Origin: Flavobacterium terrisoli
Lineage (GTDB): Bacteria; Bacteroidota; Bacteroidia; Flavobacteriales; Flavobacteriaceae
Direction: 5' to 3'
Length of the DNA: 64,000 nt
Assembly (NCBI RefSeq): GCF_030167905.1
Contig: NZ_JARGNA010000005.1
Location: 186,001 to 250,000 of the forward strand
The translations under genes were made by a program, and so were the position numbers. The number at the start of each line of letters is the position of its first letter. Position 1 is the stretch's first letter. The notes under the pieces were generated by a model. It saw nothing but the letters and a program-made list of their open reading frames with translations, made no database searches and was not told the DNA's origin. Shown here piece after piece: positions 44,002 through 53,463 of the stretch.

Positions 44002-44065
44002 AAAAGGCACAAATTTTGATTTATATTTGACAAGCCTACAAAAAGTCAAAAATAAAAATTTTTTG

Positions 44066-44073
44066 CAAAGGTA
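44066..44073 (-). promoter_or_regulatory. Promoter -7 element for the tsaD-rsmE-DUF4159 operon
   Basis: Minus strand TACCTTTG, a perfect -7 match. Initiation near 44059 leaves about 58 bases before the ATG at 44001. A plus-strand TATATTTG at 44022-44029 could be the matching -7 for tamB. Confidence 0.5.
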
Positions 44074-44099
44074 ATTTTCTTTCCTAAGTCACACACCAT

Positions 44100-47000
44100 T
44101 TGGAAAAAAATAAAAAAAATAGCAAGTTAAAAAGAGTCAGAAAGTTTGTTTTGCGCACCATAGCGGTGTTGCTATTGCTTTTGCTATTGACTGTTATTTC
44201 ACTTTCATTACCTTACGTACAGACTAAAATTGCCCATTATGCGACTGATAGGCTAAACGAAGATTATGGTACCAACATCAACATCGACCAAGTAGCCATT
44301 ACTTTTTTTGGCGGTGTTAAACTGAAAACCGTCCTCGTTTTAGACCATCATAATGATACTTTGATTTATTCAGACCGTATTAAAACCAGCATATTAGATT
44401 TTAAAAACTTGGTTGATGGCAAATTGAAGTTTGGCGATTTGCGATTTGACAGTTTGACTTTAAACATTGTCAATTACAAAAAAGAAAAAGAAACCAATTT
44501 AGATTTGTTTATCGCAGCTTTCGATGATGGTAAAAAAGGTTCGGGAAAATTTTTGATGACTTCTTCCAATGTGTATGTTAAGGATTCTCATTTTACGATG
44601 ATGGATTATAACAGAACAAATCCCAAAGATGTTGATTTTACCAAACTCAATGCCCATCTAAAGAATTTCAGAATACAAGGGCCAAATGTAATGGCCAATA
44701 TCGCCGAAATGTCTTTTAAAGACCACAGAGGTTTGTTTGTAAAAGAACTGACTTCGGATTTCACTTACACCAAGAAAAACATCAACCTTGAAAACCTCCG
44801 ACTTGAAACCGATGAATCCTCTCTGAAAGGAAAGGTTTTGCTCTCGTATAGCAGAGAAAATAAAGATTTCAGCGACTTTAATAACAAAGTTGTGTTTGAT
44901 GTTGAGCTTGACAGCGCCACTTTGTCCACCAATGATATCCGTTATTTTTATGCAGAATTAGGCAAAAACAAAAAGTTCTTTTTGAAAACCAAAGTCAGAG
45001 GAACACTCAACGATTTTTATGCGACCAATCTTTATTTGAGAGATGATAAGAATTCCATTATCAAAGGGGATGTGAATTTTAAAAACCTGTTTCCAAGAAG
45101 TCCGGCTGCTTTTTACATGAAAGGTGATTTTGATAAAATCACTTCTAATTACACCGATTTGACGAAGCTTTTGCCCAATATACTTGGTAAAAAACTGCCA
45201 ACTTCTTTGAGCAAATTAGGCCAATTCAATTTTGTGGGAACTGCCGAAGTAACCCAAAAGTTTATCAATGCCAATTTTGTGATGAACACGGCTTTAGGTC
45301 TTGTAGAATCTGATTTAAGCATGTCAGAAATCAATAATATTGACAACGCCAGATACAAAGGATATGTCATATTGGACAATTTTGATGTTGGCGCCATGAT
45401 TAATGACAAAACCATTGGTAAGGTAAGCCTCGATTTGGATGTGGACGGAAAAGGATTTACCCAAAAATACCTCAATACCTCTTTTGTAGGTGATATTTAT
45501 AAAGTGTATTATAATGGTTATAACTACAGTGAAATTATAGTCGATGGTTCGTTCAAACAGCCCATCTTTAAAGGAAAATTTATCGCCAACGATCCGAATT
45601 TGTTCATGGATTTTGACGGTACGGTTGATTTGTCCAAAAAGGAAAATGTGTATGATTTCCATTCTAAAATCGATTACGCCAATTTAGTAGCACTTAATTT
45701 TATCAAAGATTCCATTTCGGTTTTCAAAGGTGATATAGTGGTCAAAGCCACCGGAAATTCGTTTGATAATCTCCAAGGGAATTTGGTCATGACCAATGCT
45801 TCCTATCAAAATAAAAAAGACATTTACTTTTTGGATTATCTTGAAGCCAATTCAACTTTTGACAGTGCCGGAGAACGGGCTATAACCATCAATTCCCCTG
45901 ATGCGGTTAATGGTTCGGTTGTTGGTAAATACAAATTCAATCAGGTGCAAAAAATGGTGGAGAACTCGTTGGGTACTTTTTATTCGAATTATAAGCCCAA
46001 TAAAGTTCTGCCCAACCAGTATTTGAAGTTCAACTTTGCCATCAACAGTAAGATCATTGAGATTTTCAATCCCGAAATTACTTTGGCGCCCAATACACTT
46101 TTAAAAGGAAACATAGGTTCGGATACCGAGAATTTCAACCTGAATTTCAGTTCGCCCAAAATCAACGCCTACAACAATACGTTTGACAATGTATTGGTTC
46201 AGGTAGACAATAAAAATCCGCTGTATAATGCCTATGTGCAAATGGATTCCATCAAAACGAAGCACTATAAGATTAGGGATTTCAGTATGATTAATACGGT
46301 TTCCAATGATACGCTGCGTTTCAGAACGGAGTTTCGCGGTGGCAATAAAGGACTGGATTTTTACAATCTGAATTTTTACCACACCATCAATGCTGACAAT
46401 AATAATGTGGTTGGTTTTGACAAATCGGAGTTGCAATTCAAGGATTATTTGTGGTATCTGAATGAGAAAGAAGATCCAATGGCCAGCAGGATTGTCTTTG
46501 ACAAAAAGCTAAAAAACTTTTCTTTTGAAAATTTAATGGTTTCCCACGAGAACCAAAGCATCAACTTTGTTGGTGTCATCAAGGAAAGCCTGACGAAGGA
46601 TTTACAACTCACGTTTAACAATGTCAATCTGAATAAGGTCACGCCCGATGTGGAGAAATTCAGGTTTGACGGAAACCTGAACGGAAAAGTAAACTTCAAG
46701 CAAAGCAGTACGGCTTTCCAGCCAACGTCTGAGTTGAGGATAGAGAAATTATCGGTTAACGATTTGGCTTTGGGTGACTTAAATCTGAACATTGAAGGCG
46801 ATGAGACGCTGAGAAAGTTCCATATTGCGTCCAATCTGGAAAACGAGAACGTAGATGCTTTCACCGCTGACGGTAATATCGAAATAGTAGACAATCAGAC
46901 TTTCCTGGATGTGGATTTGAATTTTGATAAATTTAATTTAGGCGTTTTGCGAAAAATTGGTGGCGACGTGATTACCAATATCCGTGGTTTTGCCACCGGA

Positions 47001-48635
47001 AATGCCCGGATAGATGGCAACATCAATAGTTTGGACTATAACGGCCGATTGTATATCAACGAGGCCGGATTGACCATTCCATATCTTAATACCGATTATG
47101 AATTTGTCAATAATTCGATTGTTGATGTCACCGAAAACAAATTTATCATCAGGGAAACGACCATAAAAGATACTGAGTTTGACACCAAAGGATCTTTGAG
47201 CGGTTATATCAAGCACAAGCAATTTGGGGATTGGCAATTGGATTTGGCCATCAATTCAGACCGACTTTTGGCTTTGAATACCAAAGACCATGAAGATGCG
47301 GCTTATTACGGAAAAGCTTTTATGGATGGCTCGGCTTCGATTACCGGACCAACCGACGCTTTGATGATCAGGGTGAATGCTGAATCCGCCAAAGGAACCG
47401 ATATCAAGATTCCTATCAATGATGCTGAATCTATTACAGAGAACAGTTCTATCCACTTTTTGACACAACTAGAGAAAGACAATGCCAACCGACCAAAGTT
47501 TGTACAGGAAAAGAGATTTAACGGACTCGAATTGGATTTCAATTTTGAGATCAACAAAAATGCAGACATCGAGGTAATTCTCGACAGGGATTCCGGACAC
47601 GGAATGAAAGGAAGAGGTTATGGTACGCTCTTGTTCAGGATTAATACACTCGGAAAATTTGAAATGTTTGGAGATTTTATCGCTTTGGAAGGTTCGTATA
47701 ACTTCAAGTATGGCGGTCTGATTGATAAAAAGTTTGATGTAAAAAAAGGCGGATCCATCAACTGGCAGGGCGATCCTATGGCAGCAACGCTGAATTTGGA
47801 AGCCGTTTATAAAACCACAGCCAACCCGGCGGTTCTGATTGACAATCCATCGTTCAATAAAAAAGTGGACGTTGAAGTGGTCATAGCCGTGAAAGGAAAC
47901 CTGGCGAATCCGGAACCCGATTTCAATATCAATTTCCCAACTGTTGGTAGTTCGCTTAAATCGGAAATACAATACCAGTTAGATGACAAGGACAAACGCC
48001 AAACGCAGGCTTTGTATTTGCTTTCTACGGGTAGTTTCTTGAGTCAGGAAGGTGTTGACCAAAATCAGTTGTCTAACAATTTATACGAAAAGGCGAGTAG
48101 CCTTTTCAAAGATATTTTTTCGAGTGAAGGCGATAAAATCTCTTTTGCACCTGAGTATGTTGTTGCCGACAGATTACAAACCGGTCAGCAATCTGATGCG
48201 AGAGTAAATGTAAATGTATCTTCCAAAATCAATGACCGTATTACCGTGAATGGAAAAGTCGGAGTTCCGGTTGGCGGGATTTCCGAAACCGCGATTGTAG
48301 GTGATGTGGAAGTACAATACAGGGTTAATGAAGACGGAACGCTTAACCTGAGAGTATTCAATAAGGAAAATGATATTACCTATATTGGTCAGGGAATCGG
48401 CTATACTCAAGGAATCGGGATGTCTTATGAGGTTGACTTTGATACGATGAAAGAGTTGATCAATAAGATCTTTAAAAATGCCAAAATAGACAGGGCCAAA
48501 ACCGAAAACCATGACGACCATGATTCTGATATGCTTCCAAACGATGTCAAAATGAGAGGTAAAAAAGACTCAGAAAAAGACAAGAAAAAATCGGATCCTG
48601 TCCAAAATAAAGAAGCTGCTCCCGCAGAGGATTAA
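44100..48635 (+). CDS. tamB: TamB-like translocation and assembly module protein (DUF490)
   Basis: 1511 residues. A signal anchor lies at about 16-36 (FVLRTIAVLLLLLLLTVISLSL), followed by a very long stretch of repeated beta strands (AsmA-like groove) and the C-terminal DUF490 domain with GKFEMFGDFIALEGSYNFKYGGLIDKKFDV, GGSINWQGDPMAATLNLEAVY and the final barrel-like GVGYTQG-type strands. The start is TTG at 44100: a stop codon lies five codons upstream, and no ATG occurs before the anchor. The charged tail (after about 1475) is variable. TamB bridges the inner and outer membranes and moves lipids or helps outer-membrane protein insertion. Confidence 0.9.
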   Translation: MEKNKKNSKLKRVRKFVLRTIAVLLLLLLLTVISLSLPYVQTKIAHYATDRLNEDYGTNINIDQVAITFFGGVKLKTVLVLDHHNDTLIYSDRIKTSILDFKNLVDGKLKFGDLRFDSLTLNIVNYKKEKETNLDLFIAAFDDGKKGSGKFLMTSSNVYVKDSHFTMMDYNRTNPKDVDFTKLNAHLKNFRIQGPNVMANIAEMSFKDHRGLFVKELTSDFTYTKKNINLENLRLETDESSLKGKVLLSYSRENKDFSDFNNKVVFDVELDSATLSTNDIRYFYAELGKNKKFFLKTKVRGTLNDFYATNLYLRDDKNSIIKGDVNFKNLFPRSPAAFYMKGDFDKITSNYTDLTKLLPNILGKKLPTSLSKLGQFNFVGTAEVTQKFINANFVMNTALGLVESDLSMSEINNIDNARYKGYVILDNFDVGAMINDKTIGKVSLDLDVDGKGFTQKYLNTSFVGDIYKVYYNGYNYSEIIVDGSFKQPIFKGKFIANDPNLFMDFDGTVDLSKKENVYDFHSKIDYANLVALNFIKDSISVFKGDIVVKATGNSFDNLQGNLVMTNASYQNKKDIYFLDYLEANSTFDSAGERAITINSPDAVNGSVVGKYKFNQVQKMVENSLGTFYSNYKPNKVLPNQYLKFNFAINSKIIEIFNPEITLAPNTLLKGNIGSDTENFNLNFSSPKINAYNNTFDNVLVQVDNKNPLYNAYVQMDSIKTKHYKIRDFSMINTVSNDTLRFRTEFRGGNKGLDFYNLNFYHTINADNNNVVGFDKSELQFKDYLWYLNEKEDPMASRIVFDKKLKNFSFENLMVSHENQSINFVGVIKESLTKDLQLTFNNVNLNKVTPDVEKFRFDGNLNGKVNFKQSSTAFQPTSELRIEKLSVNDLALGDLNLNIEGDETLRKFHIASNLENENVDAFTADGNIEIVDNQTFLDVDLNFDKFNLGVLRKIGGDVITNIRGFATGNARIDGNINSLDYNGRLYINEAGLTIPYLNTDYEFVNNSIVDVTENKFIIRETTIKDTEFDTKGSLSGYIKHKQFGDWQLDLAINSDRLLALNTKDHEDAAYYGKAFMDGSASITGPTDALMIRVNAESAKGTDIKIPINDAESITENSSIHFLTQLEKDNANRPKFVQEKRFNGLELDFNFEINKNADIEVILDRDSGHGMKGRGYGTLLFRINTLGKFEMFGDFIALEGSYNFKYGGLIDKKFDVKKGGSINWQGDPMAATLNLEAVYKTTANPAVLIDNPSFNKKVDVEVVIAVKGNLANPEPDFNINFPTVGSSLKSEIQYQLDDKDKRQTQALYLLSTGSFLSQEGVDQNQLSNNLYEKASSLFKDIFSSEGDKISFAPEYVVADRLQTGQQSDARVNVNVSSKINDRITVNGKVGVPVGGISETAIVGDVEVQYRVNEDGTLNLRVFNKENDITYIGQGIGYTQGIGMSYEVDFDTMKELINKIFKNAKIDRAKTENHDDHDSDMLPNDVKMRGKKDSEKDKKKSDPVQNKEAAPAED

Positions 48636-48777
48636 GCTTTGACTTCCTTATCCTGTCTGTGATAATTAAAAACTTATCAACGAAAACGATTGAATTTCAT
48701 CTATTTTATTAATATATTAATAATATGGACGAAAAACTACTTCATCTTTGCTAATTTTACATTTTAATCCAAGAAAA

Positions 48778-49764
48778 ATGTCTAAAAGCATAAAAAAAAT
48801 TGGCGTACTAACTTCTGGTGGAGATTCTCCCGGAATGAATGCCGCCATCCGTTCTGTGGTCAGAACATGTGCCTATCACCATATTGAGTGTATAGGGATT
48901 TACAGAGGTTATCAGGGAATGATTGAAGGCGATTTTAAGGAAATGGGTCCGCGTAGTGTAAACAATATTGTAAACAAAGGCGGAACGATTTTGAAATCAG
49001 CCCGTTCTAAAGAATTCATGACGCCTGAAGGCCGAAAAAAAGCCCATCAAAATTTAGTGAATGCAGGCGTTGATGCCTTAGTAGTCATCGGCGGAGATGG
49101 TTCTTTTACCGGTGCCGAAGTCTTTAATGATGAATATGGTTTTCCGGTAATGGGAATTCCGGGTACGATTGATAATGATATTTTTGGTACAAGCCACACT
49201 TTAGGGTATGATACCGCTTTAAATACCGTAGTGGAAGTAATCGATAAAATCCGTGATACTGCGAGTTCGCATAACCGATTGTTCTTTGTGGAAGTTATGG
49301 GAAGAGATGCCGGGCACATTGCTTTGAATGCCGGAATTGGTGCAGGAGCAGAGGAAATCCTTATTCCTGAAGAAGATTTAGGTTTGGAGCGCTTATTAGA
49401 TTCCTTAAAGAAAAGCAAGGCTTCAGGAAAATCATCCAGTATTGTTGTGATTGCCGAAGGCGATAAAATAGGAAAGAACGTATTCGAACTCAAAGATTAC
49501 GTGGAAGCCAACTTACCTGAATATGACGTTCGTGTTTCTGTTTTAGGTCATATGCAGCGCGGTGGTGCACCTTCTTGTTTTGACCGTGTTTTAGCGTCAA
49601 GATTAGGGGTAAAAGCAGTGGAATCTTTATTGGAAGGCAAAACCAATTTTATGGTTGGACTATTGTCTGATAAAGTAGCCTTAACGCCATTGGAACAAGC
49701 CATCAAAGGACGTTCAGAAATTGACAGGGAATTGTTGAGAGTATCAGATATCATGACCACATAA
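48778..49764 (+). CDS. pfkA: 6-phosphofructokinase (ATP-dependent)
   Basis: 328 residues from the ATG at 48778 (the in-frame TTG at 48748 adds ten residues not typical of the family). LTSGGDSPGMNAAIR, IGGDGSFTGA (Gly at the site that is Asp in PPi enzymes, so ATP-dependent), PGTIDNDIFGT with the catalytic Asp, EVMGRDAGHIA and LGHMQRGG are all present. It phosphorylates fructose 6-phosphate in glycolysis and stands directly before gap. Confidence 0.97.
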   Translation: MSKSIKKIGVLTSGGDSPGMNAAIRSVVRTCAYHHIECIGIYRGYQGMIEGDFKEMGPRSVNNIVNKGGTILKSARSKEFMTPEGRKKAHQNLVNAGVDALVVIGGDGSFTGAEVFNDEYGFPVMGIPGTIDNDIFGTSHTLGYDTALNTVVEVIDKIRDTASSHNRLFFVEVMGRDAGHIALNAGIGAGAEEILIPEEDLGLERLLDSLKKSKASGKSSSIVVIAEGDKIGKNVFELKDYVEANLPEYDVRVSVLGHMQRGGAPSCFDRVLASRLGVKAVESLLEGKTNFMVGLLSDKVALTPLEQAIKGRSEIDRELLRVSDIMTT

Positions 49765-49775
49765 AAAGTGTATTC

Positions 49776-50861
<1,086 letters not shown>

Positions 50862-50871
50862 GAACATAGAG

Positions 50872-50919
50872 AATAGAGTAAAGAGAATAGATTAAAATCT
50901 GAATCTTTACTCTATTTTT
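50872..50919 (+). terminator. Terminator after gap
   Basis: AATAGAGTAAAGA / TCTTTACTCTATT, a perfect 13-bp AT-rich stem with a 19-base loop, followed by TTT. Begins 11 bases after the gap stop. Confidence 0.55.
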
Positions 50920-50994
50920 GTTTCAAACAAACTAACCAATAGTAAAAAGTAATTATCTGTATTCTTTTTTCTATTTTCCATACTCTAAAAATAT

Positions 50995-51846
50995 ATGAAA
51001 TTATTAGTTGATAGTGGTTCTACCAAAGCCGATTGGATAGCGATTGATGACAACGGAAAAGTGCTTTTTACCACACAAACTTTAGGCCTCAACCCTGAAG
51101 TATTAGACAAAGATGCGGTGATTGAACGTCTTAACGATAAATTTGATATCGAGCACAACAAAGACAAAGCCACACACCTGTTCTTTTATGGCGCCGGTTG
51201 CGGTACCGACAGAATGAAAATTTTCCTGACCAAAGTGTTTGAAGAGTATTTCAAAAACGCAGTGGTTTCGGTGCATGAAGATACTTATGCAGCAGTTTAC
51301 GCTACAACACCAAAAGACGAGCAAGCGATTGTTTGTATTTTAGGAACCGGTTCGAATTGCAGTTATTTTGACGGTAAAGTGTTGCACCAAAAAGTGCAAT
51401 CGTTAGGCTATATCGCCATGGATGACGGTTCCGGAAATCGTTTCGGAAGACATTTGATTCGTGGGTATTATTTTAACAATATGCCTAAGGAATTGGCCAA
51501 AGAATTCGAAGAAGAATACAACCTGGATGCCGATTATATCAAAGCTAATTTGTATAAAGAAGACAATCCGAATGCGTACTTAGCGACTTTTGCCAAGTTT
51601 ATCATCAAACACAAAGACAATGAGTTTTGCAAAAAAATCATCAAAAAAGAATTGAAATCTTTTGTCAAAAACTACATCATGCAGTTTGACAATTGCAAAG
51701 AAGTTCCGGTGCATTTCGTAGGTTCGATTGCGTTTTATCTGAAAGAGGAGTTGGAGCAAATCTTAGCCAAATACGATATCAAAATAGGCAACGTACTCCG
51801 CAGGCCAATCGATGGACTGATAGCGTACCACATTTTAAATAAATAA
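50995..51846 (+). CDS. N-acetylglucosamine kinase-like protein (BadF/BadG ATPase family)
   Basis: 283 residues of the ASKHA fold: phosphate-1 loop LLVDSGSTKADWIAID at the start, GAGCGTDRMK, ILGTGSNCSYFDG and the adenosine loop HFVGSIAFYL. This matches eukaryotic-type N-acetylglucosamine kinases. It would phosphorylate GlcNAc or a related amino sugar, fitting the amidase and NagZ-like genes further right as part of wall recycling (inference from content; they are 5-10 kb away). Confidence 0.87.
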   Translation: MKLLVDSGSTKADWIAIDDNGKVLFTTQTLGLNPEVLDKDAVIERLNDKFDIEHNKDKATHLFFYGAGCGTDRMKIFLTKVFEEYFKNAVVSVHEDTYAAVYATTPKDEQAIVCILGTGSNCSYFDGKVLHQKVQSLGYIAMDDGSGNRFGRHLIRGYYFNNMPKELAKEFEEEYNLDADYIKANLYKEDNPNAYLATFAKFIIKHKDNEFCKKIIKKELKSFVKNYIMQFDNCKEVPVHFVGSIAFYLKEELEQILAKYDIKIGNVLRRPIDGLIAYHILNK

Positions 51847-51848
51847 TA

Positions 51849-51878
51849 AAAAAACCTAACAGCGATGTTGGGTTTTTT
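51849..51878 (+). terminator. Terminator after the N-acetylglucosamine kinase gene
   Basis: AAAAAACCTAACA / TGTTGGGTTTTTT with a GCGA loop and one G-T wobble, ending in six T, starts 3 bp after the stop codon. Confidence 0.85.
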
Positions 51879-51928
51879 GTTTTTCAACGGTGTGTTTTTA
51901 TAATGACTAATAAAACCAACAGCGATTT

Positions 51929-52189
51929 TTATTCTGATTTTCGGGAGGCTAATTCCCGTTGCATTTCTTTTTGCAGGATTTTATTATTAGCCGAATTTCT
52001 AACGATGACATAGGTCAAGAGTAAGGGAAAGAAGGTAAAAAAGCCAAGACCGTTTTTCGCCGCACTGTAAATTACAATTCCAATGGTGAACCCAACAATG
52101 GCTGCATCAATTATTGCATTGGTTTTCAATGTTTTTATTTTCTGCATAAGTTCCTGATCGCTAAATCCAGTCAGGTTTTCGGGTTTCAT
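51929..52189 (-). CDS. Small membrane protein of unknown function, 86 residues
   Basis: Two hydrophobic helices (about 26-45 and 48-66) follow a charged N-terminus (MKPENLTGFSDQELMQKIKTLK). The C-terminus is basic and cytoplasmic. Similar short proteins are common in flavobacteria, but I recognise no function. A -7 element at 52213-52220 precedes it. Confidence 0.7.
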   Translation of the reverse strand: MKPENLTGFSDQELMQKIKTLKTNAIIDAAIVGFTIGIVIYSAAKNGLGFFTFFPLLLTYVIVRNSANNKILQKEMQRELASRKSE

Positions 52190-52212
52190 TTTTTCAGTTT
52201 TTTATAATTACT

Positions 52213-52220
52213 CAAATATA
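52213..52220 (-). promoter_or_regulatory. Promoter -7 element for the 86-residue membrane protein gene
   Basis: Minus strand TATATTTG, a perfect match 24 bp before the ATG. It abuts the U-run of the terminator of the upstream T9SS gene. Confidence 0.5.
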
Positions 52221-52224
52221 AAAA

Positions 52225-52257
52225 AAATCCTTCATCGTTTTACACAATAAAGGATTT
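52225..52257 (-). terminator. Terminator of the T9SS-domain gene at 52284
   Basis: Minus strand AAATCCTT / AAGGATTT with a 17-base loop followed by a U-run of about eight bases. Short stem, so moderate confidence. Confidence 0.55.
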
Positions 52258-52283
52258 CATTAAAATCGGGTAGTGGTGTATTG

Positions 52284-53054
52284 TTATTGCTGAACTACAA
52301 TTTTCTTGTAAACCGAGCTATTTTCAGTGTCGAATTTAACAAAATAGATGCCGTTTGCGATTGTGCCAATGTTGATTGTATTTGATTGGATTGTAGGTGT
52401 GGTAACTTGTTTACCGCTTAAATCATAAAGAGAAACCGTTGAGACCACAACATTGGATACAAAAGTAAGGGTGCCGTTGGTCACCGGATTTGGATATATC
52501 GTTAGGGAAACAGTGCTAATCTCATTCAGCGACAGATTGTTTACAGTATCCTTCAGGTTGATAGTACCGTCATTGTCATCGTCATCATCCATCAAATTCA
52601 GGTTGTTGTTGGTGTCTTCGGCTGCGTTCGTGATACCGTCTCCATCCATATCCTGATTGAAAGGAACCGGTACTAAATAAACATTGATATTGGTATTAAG
52701 TGGCCAATAGCATGGAGGTTGTGGTTCAAACATTGGACCACTGCCTGAATAAGTAGCCACAACAAAGTGATCTTCATTGGCCGTAACGTTGGTGTACTGC
52801 AAAGGCAAAACAGGGCCAAATAAGTCCTGAAAAGTTAAATTATAGCCCGAAGAGCTCACACCGTAAATATTTTCCAATCTTGGTCTTTGTACGTTTGTGA
52901 TGTAATAATCCATGTCAAAAGTGGCATGACCATCATTGTCTGTGTCGAGGGCATACACATAATCAGCTCCCGGCGGCGGCGGAGTACCACCACATTGGCC
53001 GTTACTCTTTACCATACAGCATATCGAAAAGAAAAGAAGTAGTTTTATTTTCAT
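52284..53054 (-). CDS. Secreted protein with calcium-binding repeats and T9SS sorting domain
   Basis: 256 residues. A signal peptide ends near NGQC (about 20). The middle includes two Asp-rich thrombospondin type 3-like segments, DQDMDGDGITNAAED and MDDDDDNDGTINL, which bind calcium, plus an early ALDTDNDGHATFDM. The last 75 residues are a T9SS type A domain (LTIYPNPVTNGTLTFVS, SLYDLSGKQV, IANGIYFVKFD, KKIVVQQ). The protein should be secreted through the type IX system. Its target is unknown. Confidence 0.9.
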   Translation of the reverse strand: MKIKLLLFFSICCMVKSNGQCGGTPPPPGADYVYALDTDNDGHATFDMDYYITNVQRPRLENIYGVSSSGYNLTFQDLFGPVLPLQYTNVTANEDHFVVATYSGSGPMFEPQPPCYWPLNTNINVYLVPVPFNQDMDGDGITNAAEDTNNNLNLMDDDDDNDGTINLKDTVNNLSLNEISTVSLTIYPNPVTNGTLTFVSNVVVSTVSLYDLSGKQVTTPTIQSNTINIGTIANGIYFVKFDTENSSVYKKIVVQQ

Positions 53055-53063
53055 TTTATCTAA

Positions 53064-53447
53064 TTAAGATTTAATCGCCGTCATCGAAATCTCGACATTG
53101 ACGCCTTTGGGCAAACCTGCTACCTGAACCGTTTCCCTCGCCGGAGCCGTAGCTTCGTCAAAATAAGAGGCATAAACCGAATTGATTCGAGCAAAATCGC
53201 CCATATTCATGATAAAGATAGTCGTTTTAACCACATGGTCAAATGTCATATCTGCTGCTTCAAGAACCGCTTTCATATTTTCCATGACTTGTCTGGTTTC
53301 GGTTTCGATATCATCTAAAACCAATTCCATGGTGACCGGATTCAAAGCAATCTGTCCCGAAGTGTATAATGTATTGCCTACTAAAACCGCTTGATTATAA
53401 GGTCCAATCGGGGCTGGTGCTTTGTCTGTAAAGATTATTTTTTTCAT
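53064..53447 (-). CDS. RidA family 2-iminobutanoate/2-iminopropanoate deaminase
   Basis: 127 residues with APAPIGPYNQAVLVGNTLYTSGQIALNP at the start and a catalytic Arg in the C-terminal APARETVQVAGLPKGVNVEI segment. Full-length RidA. It hydrolyses reactive enamine/imine intermediates made by PLP enzymes such as serine or threonine deaminase. It lies 16 bp after the LptD-like gene on the same strand, an arrangement driven by transcription rather than function. Confidence 0.94.
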   Translation of the reverse strand: MKKIIFTDKAPAPIGPYNQAVLVGNTLYTSGQIALNPVTMELVLDDIETETRQVMENMKAVLEAADMTFDHVVKTTIFIMNMGDFARINSVYASYFDEATAPARETVQVAGLPKGVNVEISMTAIKS

Positions 53448-53463
53448 CAGTATTCTTTTTCTA

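Noticed and set aside
46101..47972. Several minus-strand frames of 87-167 codons inside tamB
   Set aside because: All are antisense to a continuous conserved 1511-residue protein; no independent evidence.
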